Source: Aralia elata
Lineage: Eukaryota; Streptophyta; Magnoliopsida; Apiales; Araliaceae
DNA: 64,000 nt
Assembly: GCA_034770075.1 (NCBI GenBank)
Contig: CM068377.1
Span: 55,608,275-55,672,274 of the forward strand
Direction of reading: 5' to 3'
Of the stretch, positions 46,881 to 58,473 are shown in pieces; the first letter of the stretch is position 1, and each line of letters begins with the position of its first letter. Made by a program: the position numbers and the translations under genes. The notes under the pieces were generated by a model. The model was not told the origin of the DNA, did not search any database, and saw nothing but the letters and a program-made list of their open reading frames with translations.

Positions 46881-48206
46881 TGATGAGTGGGTTTTATACC
46901 TACGAATCAGGTATTGTTAGGCTTATTTATTGTGGTCTTTAAGTGTTTTTAGTATTATTTTACTTGTTTTTGTGTTTATTTATTGTAGGTTGGAGCTGGA
47001 GGGGCAAAAGGGTAAATTTGGAGCTCAAAATAGACCTAGTGGCATTTTTGTAAATTTCTGGGCCAGACATAGCGCCAGCAGCGCTAGGGCTAGCGCCAGC
47101 AGCGCTAGGCCGCGTTTTTGCTCTATTTGTCTAGCTGAAGGAGGAAAAAGAAGTCGATTCTGAAGAGGATTCTAGTCCATATTGATCAGATAGTGAGAAG
47201 GAAACCCTAAGAATAAAAACTTGGAGACTTTTTATTATTACTAATTCTACTTTCTTAGAGATAGTTTTTTAGAGAGATATTCTGTGGATTACTTTTGTTC
47301 GAGCATTGGATTTTGATGTGGGTTTAAGCTTACTTTGGATTGATTTCTTCAATTGGGTTTGATCAATCTAATTCTTCTTATTTCAATTGTTTGTTAATTT
47401 ACCATGTTTAGTTTTGATCCCATAATGGCTTCTGGTTCAGACATGAACTAATTTCCATTATGGGATTCTAACGGATTTTAATATGTAGTTTAATTACGTT
47501 CTTGATTGTTAGCTTGTTTTGCATATCAAAAGGAATTTCTATCATGATTGTTTTGCTTGTATGAATGTTTGATCACCATTCGACTTCAGTACTTGTATGG
47601 AATTGAAAAATAACATATAAGTATGGATTGTAGTCATGATAGCTTGCGAATATGAGGTTTAATTGGATAGCTTAATATTTTGTGATTCAGATAGAAATAT
47701 ACTGTTTCACCGTAAGAGTCAAAATAAGGGCTTGTGCTTAAAATCAATATAATTGCAATTTCACATAGAAATATAGTGATTTTGGTTATAGTGGTGATTA
47801 CATGTGTCTATCAAGTATGGATATTATGTAAGTAGGTCATAATGCATTGACAAATGGTTATGTCTATTTCAGTGTCCTTGGCTACTTTTCTGTGATATGT
47901 GAACTTACTAGCATGATAGTGGTGATTAGATGAACTATTAAATGAAGTTAGGATCCCATTAATTCCAGTCTTGATATATTTCGTTAGTATTTGCATAGTT
48001 AGTTATTAATTGATATAGAAATAATTTTGTCACCAAAAGTAAGTCATTAGTTTAAGCAAATAAGTATAGTGATAGAACTGATGCATAGTGATTTAATTTA
48101 ATCCTGTCTCTGTGGGACGATACTCTACTTCCTCTGTATTACTTGTTGACCGTGTATACTTGCACGAGTTAGAGCTCTTTTATTTAAGACTTAAAAAGAG
48201 GTAACA
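46881..48206 (+). repeat. B 5' LTR
   Basis: TGATGAGTGGG...GAGGTAACA, 1326 bp. The paired GCGC box AGCGCCAGCAGCGCT occurs twice (47070-47108), separated by AGGGCT, against once in the 3' LTR. Confidence 0.95.
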
Positions 48207-48212
48207 AGTTTT

Positions 48213-48230
48213 TGGCGCCGTTGCCGGGGA
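48213..48230 (+). other. B primer binding site (tRNA-Asp)
   Basis: TGGCGCCGTTGCCGGGGA, six bases after the LTR end, with the leader AGTTTT in between. It is identical to the site in A. Confidence 0.9.
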
Positions 48231-48352
48231 CAGGCGTTAGATTTTTATTATTATCATCAGTTTTAAGCTATATTGTTTGACTTAGACAACTCTAATCTTT
48301 TCTCATTTCTATTTTTATTTTTGTTTTGGTTTCAGGTACTTGTAGAATTTTT

Positions 48353-51300
48353 ATGCACACACGCTCATCCAACTCAGAATTAACACCAGCTCAAGATAAT
48401 ATTGACGGAAGAGGTTGGAAAGCAAGAGTGCGTAGGAATTTACAAGCACAGTTAGAAAGAACTATTCCGAAGATGGCGGAGGAACAGAGAATCGAGCAAA
48501 GAGAGGAACATAAAGCTTTGAGGGACTATTCCATGCCAAACATCACGGGATTGCAGTCTAGCATAGTCAGACCGGCAATAGCAGCAAATACCTTTGAGAT
48601 AAAACCGGGAACCATTCAAATGGTGCAGAATTCGGTCCAGTTTGGGGGTGCTGCTACAGACGATCCTAATGAGCATCTTTTGAGTTTCATTGAAATTTGT
48701 GATACATTTAGGTACAATGGAGTGACGGAGGATGCTATCCGACTAAGGCTATTCCCATTCTCATTAAGGGATAGAGCAAGAAGTTGGCTCCATTCTTTGC
48801 CTGCAGGATCAATTACTACATGGGAGGACCTAGCACAAAAATTTCTAGCCAAGTTTTTCCCAATGGCTAAAACTGCAAAACTAAGGACAGCAATTTCTCA
48901 ATTTGAGCAACAACAGGGTGAGTCCTTATATGAGGCTTGGGATAGATACAAGGAGATGTTAAGGAAGTGTCCACACCATGGGATGCTAGATTGGATGGTG
49001 ATCAACACATTTTATAATGGATTGGGATGGCAGTCTAGGCAGATGGTAGATGCAGCTGCGGGTGGAGCTTTAGGGGCAAAGAGCTATGACGAGGCTTATA
49101 ACCTTATTGAAACTATGGCAGCAAATGATTTTCAAAATCCTACAGCCAGAACGTCACAGCCCAGAGTTGCAGGTGTGTTGGAAGTGGATGCTATTACCCA
49201 GTTGTCAGCACAGATGGCGGCTATGGCGAAGAAAATAGATTCGTTGTCGGAAAGCAAAGCCAAGGCAGTTGCCTTCGTATGTGAGATCTGTGCGGGGTCA
49301 CACTCAACAGATCAATGTGCTATCAACTCGGAGTCGGTACAGTATGTGAACACTTACAAGAAAGACCAAGGTCAGTTTCAGAACACATACCACCCCAACA
49401 ACCGCAATCATCCAAACTTTAGTTGGTCAAACAACCAAGGAAATCAGCAGCAGCAATTTCAGCAGAATAATCAGTTCCAACCGGCGCAGCAACAGTTCTC
49501 TTCACGACCACCTTTTCCACCGGGATATTCTCAACAACAACATCCTACTCCATATGCACCTCCGCAGGAAAAGAAATCAGAAATGGAGGAGATGATGTTA
49601 AAGTACATGGCAAATACAGAGGTGATGATCAAAAGCCAGGCAGTGGCTATTAAAAATCTGGAAGCTCAGATGGGGCAAATGGCGACTATGCTTAACAGCA
49701 GGCCTCAGGGTTCATTGCCAAGTAACACAGAGGCAAATCCACGGAGAGAAGGTAAGGAACAGTGTCAGGCCATTACACTCAGATCGGGAAAGCAATATTC
49801 AGGAAATGTACCAGACTCAGCAGCACCGAGTTTACAAGGGGATGACACTGGGGTAGAAACTGAGATAGAAATTGAAGATGAACAGAAAGAGAAGAAGGAT
49901 AACTACGAGTCAGTGGAGAAGGAGAAAGCTAGTTCAGATAAGAAGCCCGTGACTACAGTACCGCAAGTTCACCCTCGAGTTCCATATCCGCAAAGATTGA
50001 ATAAACAGAAGGATGATAAACAGTTCAGAAAGTTTTTGGAGGTTTTTAAGAAACTACAGATCAACATACCTTTCGCGGAGGCATTGGAACAAATGCCAAG
50101 TTATGCAAAGTTTATGAAGGGTATACTGTCAAGGAAGAGAAGGTTAGACGAGTTTGAGACAGTGGCCTTGACAGAGGAATGCAGTGCAGTGCTTCAACGT
50201 AAATTACCTCCAAAGCTGAAAGATCCGGGCAGTTTCACAATTCCATGCACGATCGGAAAGATGAGCTTCGATAAATGTTTGTGTGATCTTGGGGCAAGTA
50301 TCAACCTGATGCCGTTGTCAGTATTCAGTCAGTTGGGATTGCCGGAACCAAGACCAACAAACATATCTCTACAGTTAGCCGATAAATCTATCACTTATCC
50401 ACGGGGGATAGTGGAAGACGTACTGGTGAAAGTGGACAAATTTATCTTTCCGGCAGACTTCATCATTCTGGATTATGAAGAGGACAAAAATATATCAATC
50501 ATACTAGGAAGACCATTCCTAGCAACTGGGAGGACTTTGATAGACGTGCAGAAAGGGGAGCTTACAATGCGTGTACATGACCAGGAGGTGACGTTTAACG
50601 TTTTCAAAGCAATGAAGCTTCCAACCGATGAAGAAGAATGCTTCAGAGTAGATTTGGTGGATAGTATAGTGCATGATGAAGTTGGAAGTTTGTTGGGATA
50701 TGAACCACTGCAGCGAGTGATTGCTGAAAATTCAGATTTGGAGGATGAAGAATGTGCTGAAATTGTGCAATATCTGAATACCACCCCCAAATTCGGAAAG
50801 TTCAGAACACCTATCGAGCCACTTACGAAAGCGGGAGAGACATCAGTAAAGTTGAAACCATCTCTTGAGATGCCTCCTGAACTTGAACTTAAACCACTTC
50901 CAGAACATCTCAGGTACGCATTTTTAAATAAAGATTCAAAGCTACCTGTGATTATTTCTTCTGCACTAACATCTTTTCAGGAGGAAAAACTGCTACGAGT
51001 GCTTAGAGAGTTTCAATCAGCTATTGGATGGACAATAGCCGATATCAAGGGGATAAGCCCGTCTTTTTGCATGCATAAGATCTTATTGGAAGATGGTAGC
51101 AAGCCGACAATTGAACAGCAAAGAAGGCTCAATCCTATAATGAAAGAAGTGGTTAAGAAGGAGATACTGAAATGGCTGGATGCAGGAATAATCTACCCTA
51201 TCTCGGATAGTGCATGGGTGAGCCCTGTGCAGTGCGTACCAAAGAAGGGTGGAATGACCGTGATCACCAATGAGAATAACGAGCTGATCCCAACGCGAAC

Positions 51301-53781
51301 CGTAACAGGGTGGAGAATTTGCATGGACTACCGCAAGCTTAACAAAGCTACAAGGAAGGACCATTTTCCACTTCTGTTTATCGATCAGATGTTGGACCGA
51401 CTGGCGAGTCATGAGTACTATTGCCTTCTGGATGGGTATTCATGCTACAATCAGATTACGATAGCTCCAGAAGACCAGGAAAAGACTACGTTTACATGTC
51501 CATACGGCACTTTTGCCTTTAGAAGAATGTCTTTCGGGTTGTGCAATGCTCCAGCTACTTTTCAGAGATGTATGACAGCGATTTTTTCAGACATGGTCGA
51601 ACAGAATGTTGAGGTATTTATGGATGACTTTTCGGTATTTGGTGATTCTTTCGATCTATGTCTTGAAAATTTGGTAATGGTTTTAAAGAGATGTGTTGAA
51701 ACAAATTTAGTATTGAATTGGGAGAAGTGCCATTTTATGGTACAAGAAGGAGTCATACTGGGACACAAAGTGTCGAAGAAAGGCATTGAGGTGGACAGGG
51801 CAAAGCTGGAAACGATTGAGAATTTACCTCCACCCACGTCAGTAAGAGGTGTCCGCAGTTTTCTTGGTCATGCAGGTTTCTACCGTAGATTCATCAAGGA
51901 CTTCTCCAAGATAACTAAACCATTGTGCAGTTTATTGGAGAAGGATGCACAGTTTAATTTTGATGAGGCTTGCAGGAGGGCATTTGAGCATTTAAAGAAT
52001 AAGTTAACATCAGCACCAGTTATCACAGCACTAGATTGGGCGTTGCCGTTTGAGCTGATGTGTGATGCCAGTGATTACGCAGTGGGGGCTGTTTTGGGGC
52101 AACGGAAGGAGAAGATGTTCATGTGATATACTATGCCAGCAAGACCCTTACTGATGCACAGTTAAACTACACCACCACAGAGAAAGAGTTATTGGCAGTG
52201 GTGTATGCCTTTGATAAATTTAGGGCATATCTGATAGGCACAAAGGTAATAGTGTATACGGATCACTCGGCAATTCGACACTTAGTGGCGAAGAAGGATG
52301 CAAAGCCCAGGTTGATCAGGTGGATATTGCTGTTGCAAGAATTTGATTTGGAGATCAAGGATAGGAAAGGTACCGAAAATCAAGTAGCAGACCATTTATC
52401 TCGACTAGAGCAGCCGGAAAGGGAGATCGAAGACAAAGTTGAAATCAATGAATCTTTTCCGGATGAGCAGTTGTTTGTGGTGCAAGGGGAAGTCCCATGG
52501 TTTGCGGATTACGCAAATTATTTGGTGAGTAAGACGTTACCTTCTGACTTGGTGGGGCACCAAAAGAAAAAATTCTTGCACGATGTTAAATGGTATATAT
52601 GGGATGAGCCGTACTTGTTTAAACAATGTGCGGATCAAATGATAAGAAGGTGTATCCCATATAGTGAGACTGAAGGGATTTTACATGATTGCCATTCTTC
52701 TGTGTATGGAGGACATTATGGCGGAGAGAGAACAGCGGCTAGAGTACTTCAAGCAGGATTCTACTGGCCGACAATCTTTAAAGATGCGTATAGTTTTGTT
52801 CAGCGGTGTGATAGATGTCAGAGAGTAGGTAATATTTCAAAGAGGAATGAAATGCCTTTGAATACGATCCTTGAAGTAGAAGTTTTCGATGTTTGGGGGA
52901 TTGACTTCATGGGCCCTTTCGTGTCTTCGTGCGGTAATCTCTACATCTTGTTAGCCGTTGACTATGTGTCTAAATGGGTAGAAGTGGCAGCACTCCCGAC
53001 AAATGATGCCAAGGTAGTCCTAAAGTTTTTGCATCGAAGTATTTTCACGAGATTTGGGACTCCTAGGGCTATTATCAGTGATGAAGGTAGTCACTTCTGC
53101 AACAGGCAGTTCACAGCGTTGCTGGCTAAGTATGGGGTAAATCATCGTATTGCTACAGCTTATCACCCCCAGACAAACGGCCAAGCGGAAGTATCCAATC
53201 GAGAGGTAAAAAGAATCCTCGAAAAAATTGTGAATCCGACGAGGAAGGATTGGTCCTTAAAGCTAGATGACGCTGTGTGGGCATATAGGACTGCATACAA
53301 AACTCCATTGGGTATGTCACTGTTTCAGCTGGTATATGGAAAAGCTTGTCATCTTCCGATGGAGCTTGAACACAAAGCATATTGGGCAATTCGGAAGTTG
53401 AACTTTGATTCGACAGCTGCAAGGGAGAAGCGTTTACTCCAAATCAATGAGTTGGACGAATTTCGACTACGGGCTTATGAAAACTCGAAGCTATATAAGG
53501 AGAAGGTGAAGAAATGGCATGATCGTAAGATCATTGAGAGAACATTTGAACCGGGACAAAGGGTTTTACTTTTCAATTCCAGACTTAAACTTTTTCCCGG
53601 GAAGCTGAAATCGAGATGGTCGGGACCATTCACAGTAAAGACGGTTTTTCCACATGGCGCGATTGAAGTATACGACAAATTTCCGGATCAAACGTTTAAG
53701 GTGAATGGGCAGAGGTTGAAGCATTACTTTGGGGATGAGGTGGATCGACAGAAAGTCACCGTAATCCTTTCTGCGACATGA
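48353..53781 (+). pseudogene. gag-pol: B gag-pol polyprotein with one frameshift
   Basis: The likely start is the Met of MHTRSSNSEL (48353), which resembles the A start; an upstream in-frame ATG exists at 48326. Counting from 48326: gag domain about 120-250, knuckle CEICAGSHSTDQC about 319-331 (CX2CX3HX4C), protease DLGAS about 653, RT FMDDF about 1097, and RNase H beginning near CDASDYAVGAVLG. The frame ends at a TGA at 52124-52126. A second frame (52123-53781) carries the rest of RNase H, the integrase zinc head, WGIDFMGPF, ISDEGSHFCN, HPQTNGQAEVSNRE and a VNGQRLKHY tail. Comparison with A implies a single-base loss near 52119. All catalytic blocks are otherwise present. Confidence 0.9.
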
Positions 53782-54828
53782 GAATCAAAGACAGTCAAGC
53801 TAATTGACTATAACTTAGCGCTATCTAGGAGGAAACCCAGCATTTTAATCTTTTATTCATCTTTTGTTTTGTAATTTATTCTATTTCAAAAAAAAAAAAA
53901 ATGGCTTTCTGTAACTAATTTTGGACTTGGGTTGATGTGTGTGCAGGTGGAAACGTGAAATCGGCCAACAATTTGACCAAGTGTGCCTAACAGCGCTGGC
54001 AGCGCTCTACCAAGCGCTTGAAGCGCTACATCAAGCGGCAGCTACTGCCATTCAGCGCCAGCAGCGCCCATCAATACACGACTCAAGCGCCAATGGCGCT
54101 GCTCCACGCCCACACAGTTTGCCCCCAAGCGCTAATAGCGCTCCACATAGCGCCAACGGCGCTGGCCAAAACTCCAACACACTGCACCATAGCGCTGTTA
54201 GCGCTCGCCCCACTCATTTCATAGCGCTAGAAGCGCTCGGTATAAAAAAAAAAATTTTTAAAGCCCTAGGTCGGGATTCTTGAAGGCTTTTCAATCCAAA
54301 ATCAATTTTATTCTTCATCTACCCAGTTTCAGCCGACTCCAGCCCACTTCTCACCATTGTTGCTACATAGAAGCATTTTTTTCCCCAAATCAAACATCAA
54401 CAATCACCCACCCATAGTCCCCACTACCGTCGGCTTTCAACAAGTACAACCACGAACTTCCATAGCCAAGAAGGAGTAAAGGTTTTCACATGGGTAATTC
54501 CAACTTCAAGTAAGCTTTACTTTATTGATCCCTCCAAACTTGAAATTGTTGGCTAAAGATTTGAGTTGCTAGTATTTGGAACAAGTTTTTGATTGTGCAC
54601 CCAATTGAACTTGTGTTGGCTCAATTGGGATTGGGTTTAATTTCTAATTGTCTATCTTTATGCTTGTAAGTTGTGGGGAATTTTTATTGTGCTAAATTGG
54701 TTTATTCATAAGTTTGGGGGGAACTATTGAACAAGGGTTTTTCAAGTGTGCACGCCAAGTGTTTGACATATTGCCCCAACGAAATTTTGAGTTCTTTTGG
54801 GTCTTGACTTGTGTTTAATTGGTTATTA
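53782..54828 (+). promoter_or_regulatory. B region between pol and the env-position frame
   Basis: In order: the pol-end hairpin CTAGG/AGGAAA/CCCAG (53825-53840), an A-run (53888-53901), a cluster of eight paired GCGC boxes (53992-54240), and a purine-like tract AAGTTTGGGGGG near 54712. A 114-codon frame at 53939-54283 runs through the GCGC boxes; its composition is dictated by them, so I do not call it a gene. In env-bearing elements this position could hold a splice acceptor or internal promoter, but I see no direct sign. Confidence 0.6.
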
Positions 54829-56055
54829 ATGGCTCCCAAAAGACATAGAGGGGAAAGTTCAGGTTCATCCACTGTGGTAAAGTATGATAAGAAGAAATTT
54901 GTTAGCCCCGAGGCAAGTGATAGGTTTAAAACTTGGTCTTCTGGGAAATCTCTAATTCCTGAACGTGGCTTGCTACCTATTGATCGGGTAGATGGGGAGT
55001 TAGCTCAAATGATACGCAACCGAAATTGGATGGTATTTACTGCACAACCCGAACCAGCTGCCGTGAATATTGTGAGAGAGTTTTATGCTAATGCTAAAGA
55101 AGCTAATGGGAATCTGATTATGGTTCGGGGTCAGGAAATAAATGTGGGCCGTAAAAATATTAATGCGTATTATGGGTTGCAGAAAATTCACAGGGATGGC
55201 TATTCGAAATACTTGGAAGAGGATTTGGATTATTCTGAGATTATAGAAGCCCTCTGTGAACCAGGGACTGAATGGAAGCTGTCTGACCACCAAGAAGCTG
55301 TGCACTTTCCATCAGCCAAATTGAGTAGATATGGAAAAGCATGGCATGCTTTTATCTGTGCTAAGTTGATGCCGTGCCGCCATATGAGCGATGTCATTAA
55401 TCTGCGGGCGGCGTTATTGTACTGCATTGCTAAAGGGAAGACAGTGGATATAGGGGAGATAATTCATGAATCTATCCTACACACGCTTGAGGGTAGTACC
55501 ACAGGTGGACTGCCTCACCCTTCATTGATCACTGATTTGTGCCGTCGAGCGGGAGTCCCGTGGGAAAAAGATGAAGTTATGCAGGTCCCATTGCCTCCCA
55601 TTGATCATGCTGCAATGGGATGGTACAGAGTTTGGGGTGGAGGTGAGTCGCACCCGCGGGGTTTAGGTTTCATTATACCACAGCAGCTGCCACAGGCGCA
55701 GGCACCGGAGCAACCACCACCTGTTGAGGATACCATTCCATCCCCTACTATAATTGAGACTATCCGCCAGGATCTTCGGCACCATACTCGCCGGATAGAC
55801 TTAGTTGCAGGATCGATTCAAAGGGGTTTTGATCGGATGACTCGACAGCAGAGTCGACTTGCTCAGCGTCAGGCGGAGATTTATGCGTATAATGTTAATT
55901 GTTCGACAGCCTTGGCAGATATGTTTGGACGGATGAATCCTTTGGCAGGACCATTCCAGTTTCCACCAGCTCCTCCTCTTTCTATTTACCCACCACCTGA
56001 CTCGCCTCCTGATGAGGATGATGATGACGCTGCCGATGGCAGTGATGATGAGTAG
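54829..56055 (+). CDS. B env-position (plant-transposon domain) protein, 408 residues
   Basis: Intact frame. I chose the Met of MAPKRHRGESSG, six codons after an upstream ATG at 54811, because the basic MAPK-like start is usual for this family. Residues about 80-200 contain NIVREFYANAKEANG, VRGQEINVGRKNINAYY and an AWHAFICAKLMP-like block, the pattern of the plant-transposon domain seen in env-position frames of Athila-like elements. The last quarter has an Arg/Gln-rich helix with heptad character, a proline-rich segment and an acidic tail DEDDDDAADGSDDE. I see no signal peptide, transmembrane segment or fusion motif, so the envelope label is not supported by this sequence. Function unknown. 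Confidence 0.8.
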   Translation: MAPKRHRGESSGSSTVVKYDKKKFVSPEASDRFKTWSSGKSLIPERGLLPIDRVDGELAQMIRNRNWMVFTAQPEPAAVNIVREFYANAKEANGNLIMVRGQEINVGRKNINAYYGLQKIHRDGYSKYLEEDLDYSEIIEALCEPGTEWKLSDHQEAVHFPSAKLSRYGKAWHAFICAKLMPCRHMSDVINLRAALLYCIAKGKTVDIGEIIHESILHTLEGSTTGGLPHPSLITDLCRRAGVPWEKDEVMQVPLPPIDHAAMGWYRVWGGGESHPRGLGFIIPQQLPQAQAPEQPPPVEDTIPSPTIIETIRQDLRHHTRRIDLVAGSIQRGFDRMTRQQSRLAQRQAEIYAYNVNCSTALADMFGRMNPLAGPFQFPPAPPLSIYPPPDSPPDEDDDDAADGSDDE

Positions 56056-57168
56056 TGTTCTTCATCAAGGGAGTCCTCTGTTCTTAATCTCTTTTTCTTT
56101 TTCAATGAGGACATTGTCTTGTTCAGTTTGGGGGGTATAGTTTTTGTGTTTTCATGCATATAGTTTGTTTTGTTTCCTTGTTTTGCATGATGCATGGTAG
56201 TTACATTGCATTTTTAGGTTGTGTTATGCATTTAGTTTCATGAATTAAGCATAAATTGATATAGTATCTAATGTGGCCAATGATAAGACTGGTTTCATGG
56301 TTTTAACTTGAGAAGAATGGAAAACTAGTGCTTAGTGAGGACTTTGATTAAGAAGTGAAGTTTAACCTGTCTGAAACCTTTGTTAGTAATGAAAGCACAC
56401 AATCAATTGTTTTGATCAGTTTATTTCAAATTGTTGTATAATTTTCTTCTGGTGGAAGATTTGGGTTAAAACTTGATAATATCGGTGAAACGTCCTTTAA
56501 ATGAAAAACAGGCAAGAATCTAAGTTTGGGGGAATTTTGGGGTGAAAGAAAAAAAAAGAGAAAAAAAAGAGAAATTTGAAAATTTTGAACCTTTCCCAAT
56601 TGAAGAATGGATCTTGTGGTGGGTTGAGATGGAGCGTAAAACGCACTCACTCATAAACACATGGAACGAGATGGAGCGTAAAACGCACTCGTTCAAAAGA
56701 CAGTGAGATGGAGCATAAAATGCACTCACTAAAAAGAAAAAAATTGTTTTAAATTCCTGGGGAAGGGTTTAAAAAGGATTTAAATGTGTTAAATAACCTT
56801 AGTGATACCTTTATGCTTAGTGATTGCCTGAATCAGTTGAATTGGTTGTATTCACGGGTTGAATTGGGTTGCAATTTAAAGTTTTCTTCTAAGAAGTCAA
56901 TTATGTGATGGATTTGAATTGTAATTGATTGAAATGGTTGATATACACACACGCACGACATGGGTGATGACAGGTGTAACTTATCTATTTGGTTGGAGTT
57001 AGAAACTGTGCATTGGTTAGAGATTTTACTTAAGTATGTAAGATATCTTTGAGGCCTGATGTTGGATACTGTGTTGGTTGATTGTTTAATTCATAGGTAT
57101 GATAGGTTGTTTGCATTTGCATCATTGCATTGCTTGGGGACAAGCAATTGGTTAAGTTTGGGGGTATT
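56056..57168 (+). promoter_or_regulatory. B 3' cassette: hairpin-plus-purine modules and three RNA hairpins
   Basis: Inner module: hairpin CAAT/GAGGAC/ATTG (56103-56116), then AGTTTGGGGGG (about 56125). A second tract AAGTTTGGGGG lies near 56521 without a hairpin. Iterated hairpins are at 56621-56652, 56664-56694 and 56702-56730. Terminal module: stem ATTGCTT/AAGCAAT, loop GGGGAC (57129-57148), then AAGTTTGGGGGTATT and the LTR. No gene. Confidence 0.75.
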
Positions 57169-58473
57169 TGATGAGTGGGTTTTATACCTACGAATCAGGT
57201 ATTGTTAGGCTTATTTATTGTGGTCTTTAAGTGTTTTTAGTATTATTTTACTTGTTTTTGTGTTTATTTATTGTAGGTTGGAGCTGGAGGGGCAAAAGGG
57301 TAAATTTGGAGCTCAAAATAGACCTAGTGGCATTTTTGTAAATTTCTGGGCCAGACATAGCGCCAGCAGCGCTAGGCCACGTTTTTGCTCTATTTGTCTA
57401 GCTGAAGGAGGAAAAAGAAGTCGATTCTGAAGAGGATTCTAGTCCATATTGATCAGATAGTGAGAAGGAAACCCTAAGAATAAAAACTTGGAGACTTTTT
57501 ATTATTACTAATTCTACTTTCTTAGAGATAGTTTTTTAGAGAGATATTCTGTGGATTACTTTTGTTCGAGCATTGGATTTTGATGTGGGTTTAAGCTTAC
57601 TTTGGATTTATTTCTTCAATTGGGTTTGATCAATCTAATTCTTCTTATTTCAATTGTTTGTTTATTTACCATGTTTAGTTTTGATCCCATAATGGCTTCT
57701 GGTTCAGACATGAACTAATTTCCATTATGGGATTCTAACGGATTTTAATATGTAGTTTAATTACGTTCTTGATTGTTAGCTTGTTTTGCATATCAAAAGG
57801 AATTTCTATCATGATTGTTTTGCTTGTATGAATGTTTGATCACCATTCGACTTCAGTACTTGTATGGAATTGAAAAATAACATATAAGTATGGATTGTAG
57901 TCATGATAGCTTGCGAATATGAGGTTTAATTGGATAGCTTAATATTTTGTGATTCAGATAGAAATATACTGTTTCACCGTAAGAGTCAAAATAAGGGCTT
58001 GTGCTTAAAATCAATATAATTGCAATTTCACATAGAAATATAGTGATTTTGGTTATAGTGGTGATTACATGTGTCTATCAAGTATGGATATTATGTAAGT
58101 AGGTCATAATGCATTGACAAATGGTTGTGTCTATTTCAGTGTCCTTGGCTACTTTTCTGTGATATGTGAACTTACTAGCATGATAGTGGTGATTAGATGA
58201 ACTATTAAATGAAGTTAGGATCCCATTAATTCCAGTCTTGATATATTTCATTAGTATTTGCATAGTTAGTTATTAATTGATATAGAAATAATTTTGTCAC
58301 CAAAAGTAAGTCATTAGTTTAAGCAAATAAGTATAGTGATAGAACTGATGCATAGTGATTTAATTTAATCCTGTCTCTGTGGGACGATACTCTACTTCCT
58401 CTGTATTACTTGTTGACCGTGTATACTTGCACGAGTTAGAGCTCTTTTATTTAAGACTTAAAAAGAGGTAACA
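57169..58473 (+). repeat. B 3' LTR
   Basis: 1305 bp, the same ends as the 5' LTR, lacking one 21-bp GCGC-box repeat. Confidence 0.95.

Larger units (their letters stand above)
46881..58473 (+). mobile_element. B: nearly complete Athila-type element with an env-position frame
   Basis: 11593 bp with LTRs 46881-48206 and 57169-58473, the duplication GAGCT, an Asp-tRNA primer site, gag-pol, a 408-residue frame in the env position, and the 3' cassette. By eye the LTRs differ at about five bases plus one 21-bp indel, so B is young but older than A. Confidence 0.95.

Noticed and set aside
53939..54283. A 114-codon frame upstream of the env-position frame in B
   Set aside because: Its Ala/Ser-rich content comes from the GCGC boxes. 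A matching frame is absent from C, and there is no domain.
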